Source of the DNA: Lachnospiraceae bacterium | GTDB taxonomy: Bacteria > Bacillota > Clostridia > Lachnospirales > Lachnospiraceae | Assembly: GCA_003453515.1 (NCBI GenBank) | Contig: DMLD01000191.1 | Coordinates: 1-17,870, forward strand | Reading direction: 5' to 3' | Length of the DNA stretch: 17,870 bases | Part shown: one piece after another, positions 1-7,471 of the stretch | Position numbering within the stretch: position 1 is the first letter of the stretch | Layout of the letters: every line of letters begins with the position of its first letter | The notes under the pieces: generated by a model | The model's input: only the letters and a program-made list of their open reading frames with translations | Told to the model about the DNA's origin: nothing | Database searches by the model: none | Translations under genes and position numbers: made by a program

Positions 1-243
1 GACAAGCTTATCGCTGACGGCGTTAAATCTGACTTCCTTGGTGGTCAGGACATGATCTCTACACTTAAGGCAGCAGCTGAGAGCATCGCTATGACAAACC
101 TTTCAGCTTACGATCAGCAGTGTATCGAGACTTCTCAGGCACAGTTCGCTGACTTCTATGCTGGCAAGATCAGCAAAGAGGATGCTATCGCTAAGTGGCA
201 GGAAGAGGTTAAGAAGTCATTCCCGAACTTGGAGACAGCCTGA
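1..243 (+). CDS. Sugar ABC transporter substrate-binding protein, C-terminal part only
   Basis: The window opens inside this gene: frame 1 is open from base 1 to a TGA at 241-243 and gives about 80 residues. The visible end contains a helical stretch around FADFYAGKISKEDAIAKWQE and closes with a short polar tail, the usual end of extracellular solute-binding proteins of CUT1 sugar importers, where a final helix packs against the lobes. The full protein would be a lipoprotein outside the membrane that delivers an oligosaccharide to the permeases encoded next. An in-frame ATG at 52 is internal and not the start. The family call rests mainly on the two CUT1 permease genes downstream, with a hairpin terminator between them. 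The substrate cannot be told. Confidence 0.75.
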   Translation, partial: DKLIADGVKSDFLGGQDMISTLKAAAESIAMTNLSAYDQQCIETSQAQFADFYAGKISKEDAIAKWQEEVKKSFPNLETA

Positions 244-277
244 GTTTAGATTGACTCTCTAAATTAGTGAAATACCT

Positions 278-309
278 ATGGGGGCAGGATTTGTCCTGCC
301 CCTATTTTT
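278..309 (+). terminator. Hairpin terminator between binding-protein and permease genes
   Basis: A perfect 9-bp stem GGGGCAGGA/TCCTGCCCC (281-289 with 294-302) closes a TTTG loop and can be extended by three weaker pairs. It is followed by TATTTTT. Placement between a binding-protein gene and its permeases fits a partial terminator or 3' stabiliser that keeps the binding protein in excess. Read-through is inferred, because I see no clear promoter in 310-399. Confidence 0.8.
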
Positions 310-399
310 AAACTCTAATTATGTGAAAGAACAGGCTTTATTTGAGGTTATGAAAAGCTTTAAAACAAGTGAAAATATGTTTTAGGGAGGCTTGTTGCG

Positions 400-1386
400 A
401 TGGCAAACACAAATTCGACGGCGGTCGCGGTAAGATCAAAGGGCAATAAATTAAAATATGGGAAATGGGGTATAATATTTATTCTTCCGTTTTTTTGTGC
501 CTATGCTTTGTTCTCATTCTATCCGCTGATGATGACTTTCTATTACAGCTTCTTTTCAAAGTTCAAAGATCCGGTGCTTATCACCAAGGAAGTTGTAAAA
601 TTTGTTGGTTTTGATAATTATGTCAAGGCATTCACTGACAGTGATATGCTGAAGTATTTTGGAAATACATTTCTTCTGTGGATCCTTGGATTTATTCCGC
701 AGATCCTTGTTTCACTTCTTTTCGCTTCATGGTTTACAGACATCCGTCTGAAACTGAAGGGGACCGGTATCATGAAGGTCGTACTTTATCTTCCGAACAT
801 GCTTATGGCGTCATCTATCGCCGTATTGTTCAACAAGCTGTTCGCAGTATCAGGACCTGTCAATGAGATCTTTGGTATCAGCTTTAACTGGTTGCAGGAC
901 GAATGGGGAACGCGGTTCCTGGTCGCCTTGATCAACTTCCTGATGTGGACCGGTAATACGACCATACTTCTTATGGCCGGTATCATGGGTATCGACCCTG
1001 CGCTTTATGAGGCATCGGCTATCGACGGCGCAACAGCCGGACAGCAGTTCAGGAAGATTACAATGCCTATGCTTAAGCCTATCATGCTCTATGTGCTCGT
1101 TACATCCATGATCGGTGGTTTGCAGATGTTCGATATTCCGAACCTGATCGTTAAACAGGGTGGAACCGGACAGGTAGCGTATACGGTTGTTATGGATATC
1201 AATAAGGGTATCGGTGGTTCCGGTGATCAGGGCTTTGCCGGTGCCGAGTCTGTTATCCTGTTTATAGTCGCAGGTATCATAGGATTTGTTCTCTTTAAAT
1301 CCATGGAGAGCGATGATGATAAGGAGCGACGGAAAAATAAAAAGCGACAAAAAGCGGAAGCTAAAGCCGCAGCAAAGGGGGTGTGA
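400..1386 (+). CDS. CUT1 sugar ABC transporter permease, MalF/UgpA/LacF type
   Basis: This 328-residue protein is a polytopic inner-membrane subunit that forms half of the sugar channel with the next gene product. The start at 400 is supported by AGGGAGG nine bases upstream. The N-terminus is short and basic, followed by a first membrane helix (about residues 24-46) and several later hydrophobic segments. The conserved cytoplasmic EAA loop, which docks the ATPase, begins at E204 with EASAIDGATAGQQFRKITMP. The last 25 residues are strongly charged and lysine/alanine-rich (KERRKNKKRQK), a cytoplasmic tail. Only 6 bases separate it from the second permease. No ATPase gene is nearby, as is usual in Firmicutes CUT1 systems that share one MsmX-like ATPase. 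The sugar is unknown. Confidence 0.93.
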   Translation: MANTNSTAVAVRSKGNKLKYGKWGIIFILPFFCAYALFSFYPLMMTFYYSFFSKFKDPVLITKEVVKFVGFDNYVKAFTDSDMLKYFGNTFLLWILGFIPQILVSLLFASWFTDIRLKLKGTGIMKVVLYLPNMLMASSIAVLFNKLFAVSGPVNEIFGISFNWLQDEWGTRFLVALINFLMWTGNTTILLMAGIMGIDPALYEASAIDGATAGQQFRKITMPMLKPIMLYVLVTSMIGGLQMFDIPNLIVKQGGTGQVAYTVVMDINKGIGGSGDQGFAGAESVILFIVAGIIGFVLFKSMESDDDKERRKNKKRQKAEAKAAAKGV

Positions 1387-1392
1387 TGAGAA

Positions 1393-2286
1393 ATGGCTGA
1401 AGATTTCAATGCAAACCTTACTGCGGAAGAGAAAAGAGGTCATGTATTTCTCATCATCCGCCGCATTATCGCATATATAGTACTTATAGCAGTATGTTTG
1501 TTCTGTGTGTTCCCGTTTTTGACTCTTATCATCAACATGACAAAGAGCCATGCCGAGCTGTCTCAGGCGTTCAACCTGATCCCGGGCGATGCATTTATCA
1601 GGAACTTTACAAACGTAATAAATGATCAGTCGATCGCGATCGTCAGAGCGCTTGGAAACTCACTTTTGATCGGTGCAATTTCATGTGTGATAACGGTGTA
1701 TGTTTCTTCTCTTACGGCCTATGGTCTGTATGCATATGACTTTAAGCTCAGGAAGGTTGCTTATACATTCATCATGGTTGTGCTGATGGTGCCGACTCAG
1801 GTATCTGCTCTTGGTTATGTAGAGATGGTTAAGAGCTGGGGATTTGAGAATGACAATTCCATACCGGCCCTGATCTTCCCTTCAATAGCCGTTCCGGGAG
1901 TATTCTTCTTCATACATCAGTATATGGAGAGTGCGCTTCCTCTGGAAATCGTTGAAGCAGGACGTATCGACGGTGGACACGAGTTCTATATTTTCAACTT
2001 CGTTGTTCTGCCGATCCTTAAGCCGGCTCTCGCCGTACAGTTGATATTCTCATTCGTGGCATCATGGAATAACTACTTCCTGCCGCAGTTGTTGATGCAG
2101 AATACATCTAAGACCGCTACACTGCCTCTGGCAGTCGCAGCGCTGAACGCAACGGCGAATGACAACTTTGACTTGGGTAAGATCTACATGACACTGGGTA
2201 TAGCAATCGTACCGCTGATCATCGTATATCTGTGTCTGTCAAAGTACATCATCAGAGGTATTGCTCTTGGATCAGTCAAGGGTTGA
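1393..2286 (+). CDS. CUT1 sugar ABC transporter permease, MalG/LacG type
   Basis: This 297-residue membrane protein is the partner of the preceding permease. A purine-rich AAGGGGGTG stretch in the end of the upstream gene precedes the ATG at 1393, so translation is probably coupled. There are six predicted membrane segments, the first around residues 21-45. The EAA loop begins at E188 (EAGRIDGGHEFYIFNFVVLP) and keeps the central glycine. The C-terminus ends in SKYIIRGIALGSVKG, the typical end of MalG-like subunits. The transcript stops at the strong hairpin just downstream, so this is the last gene of the transporter operon. The assignment to CUT1 is firm and the substrate is not determinable. 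Confidence 0.93.
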   Translation: MAEDFNANLTAEEKRGHVFLIIRRIIAYIVLIAVCLFCVFPFLTLIINMTKSHAELSQAFNLIPGDAFIRNFTNVINDQSIAIVRALGNSLLIGAISCVITVYVSSLTAYGLYAYDFKLRKVAYTFIMVVLMVPTQVSALGYVEMVKSWGFENDNSIPALIFPSIAVPGVFFFIHQYMESALPLEIVEAGRIDGGHEFYIFNFVVLPILKPALAVQLIFSFVASWNNYFLPQLLMQNTSKTATLPLAVAALNATANDNFDLGKIYMTLGIAIVPLIIVYLCLSKYIIRGIALGSVKG

Positions 2287-2310
2287 TGAATCAGATTATC
2301 AATAATAATG

Positions 2311-2341
2311 AGAGCGGACTTTTTACGTCCGCTCTTTTTTT
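2311..2341 (+). terminator. Rho-independent terminator of the sugar transporter operon
   Basis: A 9-bp perfect stem AGAGCGGAC/GTCCGCTCT (2311-2319 with 2327-2335) has a TTTTTAC loop and is followed directly by seven T residues. It lies 24 bases after the permease stop codon. Confidence 0.93.
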
Positions 2342-2359
2342 GTGCGAATAGCGAATGCG

Positions 2360-2434
2360 ATGCATGAAAGCTTGCTTTCATTGCATGGCTGAGCAAACGG
2401 TCATCGAGTAGGGGATGAATTCCCCCTACTCGAT
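2360..2434. repeat. Two consecutive hairpins in the gap before the peptidase gene
   Basis: The first hairpin (2360-2386) pairs ATGC and ATGAAAGC with GCTTTCAT and GCAT around a TT turn, with one bulged T. The second (2403-2414 with 2423-2434) is a perfect 12-bp stem, ATCGAGTAGGGG/CCCCTACTCGAT, with an 8-base loop. Neither is followed by a T tract on either strand, so they are not standard terminators. They could be a dispersed repeat unit or protein binding sites. The rest of this 195-base gap holds only the upstream terminator and the peptidase promoter. Confidence 0.6.
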
Positions 2435-2481
2435 AACTCCATTAAACTCAGAGACTACATCTCCCGAATCGGTAGCTTCAT

Positions 2482-2510
2482 TTGACAATCCCGCCCGAAA
2501 ATGATAAAAT
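2482..2510 (+). promoter_or_regulatory. Sigma-A-type promoter of the secreted peptidase gene
   Basis: TTGACA at 2482-2487 is a consensus -35 box, followed by a 17-base spacer and TAAAAT at 2505-2510 as the -10 box. Transcription would begin near 2517, about 30 bases before the start codon. The spacer contains CGCCCGAA, which recurs in the promoter at 7472-7500. Confidence 0.85.
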
Positions 2511-2547
2511 ATCAGCTAATACTATCGATTCAAGGAGGGCAATGCTA

Positions 2548-4923
2548 ATGGAAAAAAAGGTTTTTAAGTTTAAGAGAACTGTAGCTATAGCACTTGCTTT
2601 TGCTATGGCATTCACGGCATCCGGAGTGATCGCTCCGACAGTGGATGCGCAGGCAAAGGAAGGAAAGATCGCTTTTTTATCAGATAACAAAGCGATGTCA
2701 AAAAGCGTAGAAAAACAGTTAAAGGAAGAAGCTTCGGTTTTACCTGCAAAAGTTGATCTGCGCGACTATGATAAGGATGGAGACGGAAAAGGCGAAAACT
2801 ATGTGACTCCGGTCAAATTCCAGAACCCGTTCGGTACCTGTTGGGCTTTTGGTATTCAGTCTGCTGCCGAGATTTCATACTTATTTGAGAACAACCTCGG
2901 TACACCTGCCGGAACAAAAAATGAAAAAATAGATCTTTCCGAAAAAGATTTCGCATGGTACTTCTATCACGGTATTACCAATGATGATGTGAAATCGGGG
3001 ATCATTCCGTCATCTCAGGTCGGAGAGGGATTTGATCCATCAGAAATAGAAAAGGATAACAAAAACGCATGCTATGATTTCGGAGCCACGACGCTGAATT
3101 GCGGTTCAAACTTTTTTATGTCCGGTCAGGGACCTAAAAAGGAAACGGATATTGTAAAGGGATGGGTCGAAAACTACGGTGCTGTCGATGATCAGCCATA
3201 TCAGTATAAAGGAATGCACGGATGGATCAATACTGATAAAAATGAGTCCGATGAGGCGAAGGCTGCCAGGAAAGAATACGATTATAAAGAATTTTACAAT
3301 CTGTATTCAACGAATGATCCTCAAATGTTAGCGATGATGAAGCAGTTCGGTTACAAGGACGGTATGGATTTCAAAGAGTGGTTTGACAGCGTTTATGAGG
3401 AAAAACTTCTCCCGGGTAGTTATGATGATATAGAAAGCTATGCGAAGTTTGACGATTGGAGGCTTCCGGTGAACGCTGAATACCGCCTTGGCGGCGGCAG
3501 ATTGCTTATGAAAGAAAGCCGTATCATGCAGACTCCTATCGGCACTAAAATGGGTCTTTTTACAAACAATGAAGATACGAGATGGAGCATAAAGAATGAA
3601 TTGAAAAATGGCCACGGAGTAGTATTATCATATTATGCGGATCAGTCAAGACCGGGGGATGTGCTTGGTGACAAAGGATATATGAACACGACGAATTGGG
3701 CACAGTATACCAATGATTATAAACAAGCAAACCATGCGGTTTGTGTAGTGGGCTATGATGATAATTATCCCAAAGAAAACTTCACAAGAACGGTGGGAGG
3801 AAAAACTGTTGAGGGCAGTACTCCTCCGGAAGATGGTGCATTTATCATCAAGAACAGCTGGGGATCACTTGATGGCCAGGTAGCGAGAGATTGGGGAATT
3901 GATGGTACGGGTTATTTTTACCTCTCATACTTTGATACGTCTGTTAGCGGAGCGGAGTCATATTGCTTCTACTCAGAAAAAGAACAAAAAGCTATAGGCG
4001 AAACTACGATAGCTCAGTATGATCTGCTTCCCGCGAATACCTATATGAGTATGGATGAAATTGGGGCAAAAGCGGATCCCACACAGAAGTCAATGATGGC
4101 AAACGTATTTACCTCAGAGCAGAGCACCAATCTGTATTCAATCGGGATGGCTACAAATACTCCCGGAACATATGTAGATTATGCGATCTATACTAACCTT
4201 AAGGATCCGTCTGATCCTCTTTCGGGCACAAAGGTAACAGAAGGTATGGAGATTTTCCTTTATGCCGGATACCAAAGGATTGAACTGAAAAAAGATATTC
4301 CGGTTAAAAAGGGAGAAAAATACTCTGTTGTGATCTCTGAGCACTACAAAGATGACGATAAAAACAGTGATGTTTATAAAGAACTTATACCGTTAGGCGT
4401 GGGTGTGGCACCGTTGAAGATCAAAGGAGTTATCAACCCCGGAGAAAGCTTTATATCTAATGGAGAAGGATGGGTAGATATCAGCACTCTTAGAGAGAGT
4501 ATTATCGGGACACTGTGGGGATCGAACGAAGATGGAATGAAAATGACGTTTGGCGAATCTTTTACAAAAGACTCCTTCCAGATTGATAACTTCCCGATCA
4601 AGGCATTCGGTCATAAAGCAAATGCGAGCATAAAGATCAAATCAAAGGATGCCGTAAAGAAAAGCGTAACACTCAAGGTTAAAAAATCGAAGGTCAATAA
4701 GAAGGCTCAAAAGTTTACCGTAAAGGTGAGCCCGAAAGCAAAACTCAGTCTCAGTTTAGTAAGTACTCCTAAAAAAGGCAAGAAAATGCTCACCATAAAG
4801 AGTACGACCATTACACTTAAAAAGAAAGCACCGGCCGGTAAGTATAAATTCCGCATAGCTGCAAAAGAGACATCTTCAAGCAAAAAAACAACAACAAAAA
4901 CAATAACGGTTGTTGTAAAGTAA
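2548..4923 (+). CDS. Secreted papain-like (C1 family) cysteine peptidase with lectin-like domain
   Basis: I place the start at 2548 because AAGGAGGG ends 8 bases before it; the ATG at 2542 is too close. The product is 791 residues. Residues 1-36 form a signal peptide with a KR-containing n-region, an alanine-rich core and cleavage after AQA. The C1 peptidase domain follows: FGTCWAFG with nucleophile C98, NHAVCVVGYDD with H396, and KNSWGS with N436, so the catalytic triad is intact. The Cys-to-His distance is about 300 residues against roughly 135 in papain, so the domain carries a large insertion. Residues about 500-640 resemble the lectin-like beta domain found after bacterial C1 peptidases. 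Residues about 690-791 are lysine-rich, a possible wall- or polyanion-binding tail. No sortase or SLH motif is seen. It is a single-gene unit that probably degrades extracellular protein. Confidence 0.88.
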   Translation: MEKKVFKFKRTVAIALAFAMAFTASGVIAPTVDAQAKEGKIAFLSDNKAMSKSVEKQLKEEASVLPAKVDLRDYDKDGDGKGENYVTPVKFQNPFGTCWAFGIQSAAEISYLFENNLGTPAGTKNEKIDLSEKDFAWYFYHGITNDDVKSGIIPSSQVGEGFDPSEIEKDNKNACYDFGATTLNCGSNFFMSGQGPKKETDIVKGWVENYGAVDDQPYQYKGMHGWINTDKNESDEAKAARKEYDYKEFYNLYSTNDPQMLAMMKQFGYKDGMDFKEWFDSVYEEKLLPGSYDDIESYAKFDDWRLPVNAEYRLGGGRLLMKESRIMQTPIGTKMGLFTNNEDTRWSIKNELKNGHGVVLSYYADQSRPGDVLGDKGYMNTTNWAQYTNDYKQANHAVCVVGYDDNYPKENFTRTVGGKTVEGSTPPEDGAFIIKNSWGSLDGQVARDWGIDGTGYFYLSYFDTSVSGAESYCFYSEKEQKAIGETTIAQYDLLPANTYMSMDEIGAKADPTQKSMMANVFTSEQSTNLYSIGMATNTPGTYVDYAIYTNLKDPSDPLSGTKVTEGMEIFLYAGYQRIELKKDIPVKKGEKYSVVISEHYKDDDKNSDVYKELIPLGVGVAPLKIKGVINPGESFISNGEGWVDISTLRESIIGTLWGSNEDGMKMTFGESFTKDSFQIDNFPIKAFGHKANASIKIKSKDAVKKSVTLKVKKSKVNKKAQKFTVKVSPKAKLSLSLVSTPKKGKKMLTIKSTTITLKKKAPAGKYKFRIAAKETSSSKKTTTKTITVVVK

Positions 4924-5038
4924 TGAAATAAGAGTTTGCATTTTTAAGTTCCTGTATGATATGTATCCCCTGCGGGCAGTGGCTTTCACACTTCCCGCAG
5001 CCGATACATTGAGTCGGGAACGATTTTTCTTTGCTGAT
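4922..5038 (-). pseudogene. 4Fe-4S ferredoxin-domain remnant, probably tail of an aldo/keto reductase
   Basis: On the minus strand, from 5011 downward, one frame reads QCIGCGKCESHCPQGIHI and then IQELKNANSYF. This is a complete CxxCxxCxxxCP iron-sulfur binding motif. In many clostridial aldo/keto reductases such a motif, with a nearby HIPIRE.LK-like stretch, forms the C-terminal ferredoxin domain. The frame is closed by a TAA at 5039-5041, only 20 bases before the motif. It has no start codon or ribosome binding site and runs into the end of the peptidase gene. It is therefore a fragment of a lost gene whose body would have lain where the neighbouring minus-strand gene now ends, not a working gene. 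The family of origin is inferred; the motif itself is plain. Confidence 0.7.
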
Positions 5039-5042
5039 TTAT

Positions 5043-6125
5043 TTACGACAACTTCATATCGCCGGGCTTGACCCAGCCGATTTTTTTAAGGAACATATTT
5101 ATCAGCGGAGTGATCACTGCCGGCAGGACGAAGGAAATGAGGATCAGACCGATCCAGTCCATAGCAGTAATGGCGCTTTTTGCTCCGGCTGCCACATCAG
5201 ATACCCAACCGCTGTACACTCCGATCTGTCCGACAAATCCGCAGGTTCCCATCCCTGACGATATGGGAGCACCGTTCATTTGAAGTGAAAATACACATGT
5301 AGCGATCGGACCGGTTATGGCAGAAGTAAGTATAGGCGCGATCCAGATGCGGGGATTTTTAACTATATTTCCCATCTGCAGCATCGAGGTGCCTATGCCC
5401 TGTGAGATGAGCCCGCCCCATTTGTTTTCAGCAAAGGATATAACAGCAAATCCTATCATCTGAGCGGAGCATCCGGCTACGGCAGCACCTCCGGCAAGAC
5501 CGGTAAGGCCGAGAGCGGCACAGATGGCGGCAGACGATATTGGCAGTGTGAGGGCGATACCCACAACAACGGAAACAATAATACCCATCAAAAATGGCTG
5601 CAGCTCGGTTGCCCACATCACTATGTCACCAAACCACATGGCGGCAGATCCCAGCGGTGGAGCTATCAGAGCGGAGAGTCCAATTCCAACGCCGACAGTC
5701 ACGAGAGGAGTCGCCAATATATCAATAGGAGTTTCCTTGGATACAAGCTTTCCGATCTCGGCGGTGACTATAGCTATGACCAGGACAGCAAGCGGACCGC
5801 CCGCTCCGCCAAGTGCGTTGGATGCAAATCCGACGGTGGCAAGAGAAAACAGGACAAGCGGCGGAGCCTTAAGAGCGTTGCCGATGGCGATAGCCATTGC
5901 GGGACCGCTCATAGCCATGCACAATCCTCCTACTGTGTAATCCGTACCGCCTACAGTTGCGACGGTCATAGTCAAAAATCCGATGTTAAATTGTGTACCG
6001 ATGGTGTTGATGATCGTACCTATGAGCAGTGAACAAAACAGTCCCTGCGCCATAGCGCCCAAGGCGTCGATACCATACCTTTTCAGGGATATTTCAATAT
6101 CCTTTTTTTTCAAAAAATCCTTCAT
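5043..6125 (-). CDS. PfoR/EIIC-like polytopic membrane protein
   Basis: This 360-residue protein has about ten hydrophobic, glycine/alanine-rich segments spread over its whole length and belongs by appearance to the PTS_EIIC_2 / PfoR group (COG3641). Typical features are a short charged N-terminus (MKDFLKKKDIEISLKRYG), the glycine-rich patch SNALGGAGGP, and a C-terminal PAVITPLINMFLKKIGW segment. Members are annotated as PTS IIC sugar transporters or as regulators of perfringolysin O, but the transport role is not established. No EIIA or EIIB gene is nearby. AAAGGAG lies upstream, but about 15 bases from the ATG, which is longer than usual; no better in-frame start is visible. A symmetrical dyad sits in its promoter region, and an iron-sulfur domain remnant abuts its 3' end. 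Confidence 0.8.
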   Translation of the reverse strand: MKDFLKKKDIEISLKRYGIDALGAMAQGLFCSLLIGTIINTIGTQFNIGFLTMTVATVGGTDYTVGGLCMAMSGPAMAIAIGNALKAPPLVLFSLATVGFASNALGGAGGPLAVLVIAIVTAEIGKLVSKETPIDILATPLVTVGVGIGLSALIAPPLGSAAMWFGDIVMWATELQPFLMGIIVSVVVGIALTLPISSAAICAALGLTGLAGGAAVAGCSAQMIGFAVISFAENKWGGLISQGIGTSMLQMGNIVKNPRIWIAPILTSAITGPIATCVFSLQMNGAPISSGMGTCGFVGQIGVYSGWVSDVAAGAKSAITAMDWIGLILISFVLPAVITPLINMFLKKIGWVKPGDMKLS

Positions 6126-6170
6126 ATGATTCGGTAACTTCTCCTTTCGTAAAGTAGATTTTTATATTCT

Positions 6171-6198
6171 ATGATTCGTGCACGGATGCATAAATCAT
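6171..6198. promoter_or_regulatory. 28-bp dyad, candidate operator before the PfoR-like gene
   Basis: Arms ATGATT/AATCAT and inner TGCA/TGCA blocks are arranged with exact symmetry (6-2-4-4-4-2-6). On the minus strand a weak promoter with TTTATG, 17 bases and TAGAAT (6166-6171) overlaps it, so a bound dimeric regulator would block transcription of the gene starting at 6125. The symmetry is visible; the regulator is unknown. No terminator was found between 6231 and 6126, so read-through from the upstream minus-strand gene is possible. Confidence 0.45.
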
Positions 6199-6231
6199 GA
6201 ATTCCATGCCTTGTACTTGATAGTGTATGAT

Positions 6232-7356
6232 CTACCAATTAAGCAGAACCACTTCTTCACCCGTGGTCGACTCGATCTGGATATCGCTTGCGCTAAACTC
6301 GTTTTTAGAAAAGAAGTTCATCGCTCCCTTGTTCTTGGTATAGACCGATGCTTCGAGAGCGCCCATCTTGTCCTTCATCCTTCCGAGCAAAAGCGTTCCT
6401 ATGCCGAGCATTCTGTGCCTGTCGTCAACGCATATGGCGACCATGCTGTCCTCCATCGATGCAACAAACCCGTATATGTGCGAATCCTGTTCATATACAA
6501 ATACAGTCGCCAGATCGAGCACGCGAGAAACCTCTTTGTAGTTCTTGCTCCAATATTTTTTTGGAATAAAGCTCTGCTCCTTGACATTGCTTTGCAGCCA
6601 TATCTCCATCATCTCATCCGCTATTCTCTTTTTGTCGTTGTCGGGCACATACAGTCTTACATTATCGGGATTCGGACGGAATTCATCGGGCTGATCAGAG
6701 GCTTTATCTGCTTTGATCTCAGTCTCTGCCGGTTTACTCCTTTGCGGAGCGGCTTCCGCGGCTTTGTCTTCCGTTTGCCTGTCATATTTATCTTTCAGCT
6801 TTTCCGTAAGAGCAGGGCTTGCTATGGAAGCGATCACCTTGGCAAGGGTACTTATATCCTTGGTCACATCCTTGCCCGATTCAAGCCGGTGTCCCGCGTT
6901 CTTTATACTGATAAGCGTGATGTCAAGCTTCTTGCACGCAGCTCCTAGAGCCTTTATATCAATGTGCTTGTCCTCGGTTCCCGCGGCGATACCGGCGATG
7001 ATCCTGGTTTCGTTCAGATACGAAAAAACAGCATCGATGGGAGTGTAGACCAGATGGACGACCTTTTTCTTCATAAGCTCATCCTCAAGCATCATGCCGA
7101 TCAGTGTACCGACGCTTTTTTCGGCAAACACTATATGCGAATAATCATCAAAATCAATATCCTTAAGCCTTTTAACAACATTTGCCGTAGCAAGCTTGGC
7201 AAAGGCGTTCAGATCATCGCTTTCGGACACCTCATAATCGTCTATTCTGAGGATCTCGTATCCTGCGTACTCGTAGGCGATACGGGTATAGTACAGAAGC
7301 GGGCAGTCGTTTCCGTAGCGGATACCCGGCAAAAGTATAAGAAGACCATTTTTCAT
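6232..7356 (-). CDS. Alpha/beta-hydrolase-like domain fused to a GNAT N-acetyltransferase
   Basis: The start at 7356 is chosen because GGAGGG lies nine bases upstream; longer in-frame extensions run through the promoter. The product is 374 residues and shows no signal peptide, so it is probably cytoplasmic. Residues 1-180 look like a small alpha/beta hydrolase: strand LLILLPGIRYGND, a nucleophile-elbow-like FAEKSVGT with S81, YTPIDAV with D108, and NAGHRLE with H156. The elbow has Glu where Gly is usual, so catalysis is uncertain. Residues 181-240 form a charged, low-complexity linker rich in Lys, Glu, Asp and Ala. Residues about 241-374 form a GNAT fold with the acetyl-CoA loop at HRMLGIGTLL (about 314-323) and a final YTKNKGAMNFFSKNEF region. 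The substrates of both domains are unknown. It is transcribed divergently from the ATP synthase operon. Confidence 0.75.
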   Translation of the reverse strand: MKNGLLILLPGIRYGNDCPLLYYTRIAYEYAGYEILRIDDYEVSESDDLNAFAKLATANVVKRLKDIDFDDYSHIVFAEKSVGTLIGMMLEDELMKKKVVHLVYTPIDAVFSYLNETRIIAGIAAGTEDKHIDIKALGAACKKLDITLISIKNAGHRLESGKDVTKDISTLAKVIASIASPALTEKLKDKYDRQTEDKAAEAAPQRSKPAETEIKADKASDQPDEFRPNPDNVRLYVPDNDKKRIADEMMEIWLQSNVKEQSFIPKKYWSKNYKEVSRVLDLATVFVYEQDSHIYGFVASMEDSMVAICVDDRHRMLGIGTLLLGRMKDKMGALEASVYTKNKGAMNFFSKNEFSASDIQIESTTGEEVVLLNW

Positions 7357-7421
7357 ACTGTCATCCCTCCTGATTATACCTTGATATATCGTAATCCGGT
7401 ATCTGCAAACATATGAGAAAT

Positions 7422-7450
7422 ATTTTATCAAGAAATGAATGGCATGTCAA
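7422..7450 (-). promoter_or_regulatory. Promoter for the minus-strand hydrolase-GNAT gene
   Basis: On the minus strand TTGACA (7450-7445), a 17-base spacer and TAAAAT (7427-7422) form a near-consensus promoter. The predicted start near 7415 gives a leader of about 60 bases. A further dyad with arms GATACC/GGTATC lies in this leader. Confidence 0.8.
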
Positions 7451-7471
7451 GGAGCGAAATTGCAAAAATTG

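Noticed and set aside
850..1551. 233-residue minus-strand frame across the two permease genes
   Set aside because: It is antisense to two clear membrane-protein genes, has no ribosome binding site and its protein is His/Asp-rich nonsense without a recognisable fold.
2423..2480. Minus-strand frame ending SGDVVSEFNGVIE then a stop inside the second hairpin
   Set aside because: It looks a little like a protein C-terminus, but the frame runs back into the peptidase promoter and has no start or recognised family, so it is not supported as a gene remnant.
2767..2800. Calcium-binding loop (DKDGDG) in the peptidase N-terminal region
   Set aside because: It resembles an EF-hand/dockerin start, but the hydrophobic position 8 is missing and there is no second copy.
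6178..6948. 256-residue plus-strand frame opposite the hydrolase-GNAT gene
   Set aside because: Antisense to a gene with a good promoter and ribosome binding site; composition is that of a complementary-strand artefact.
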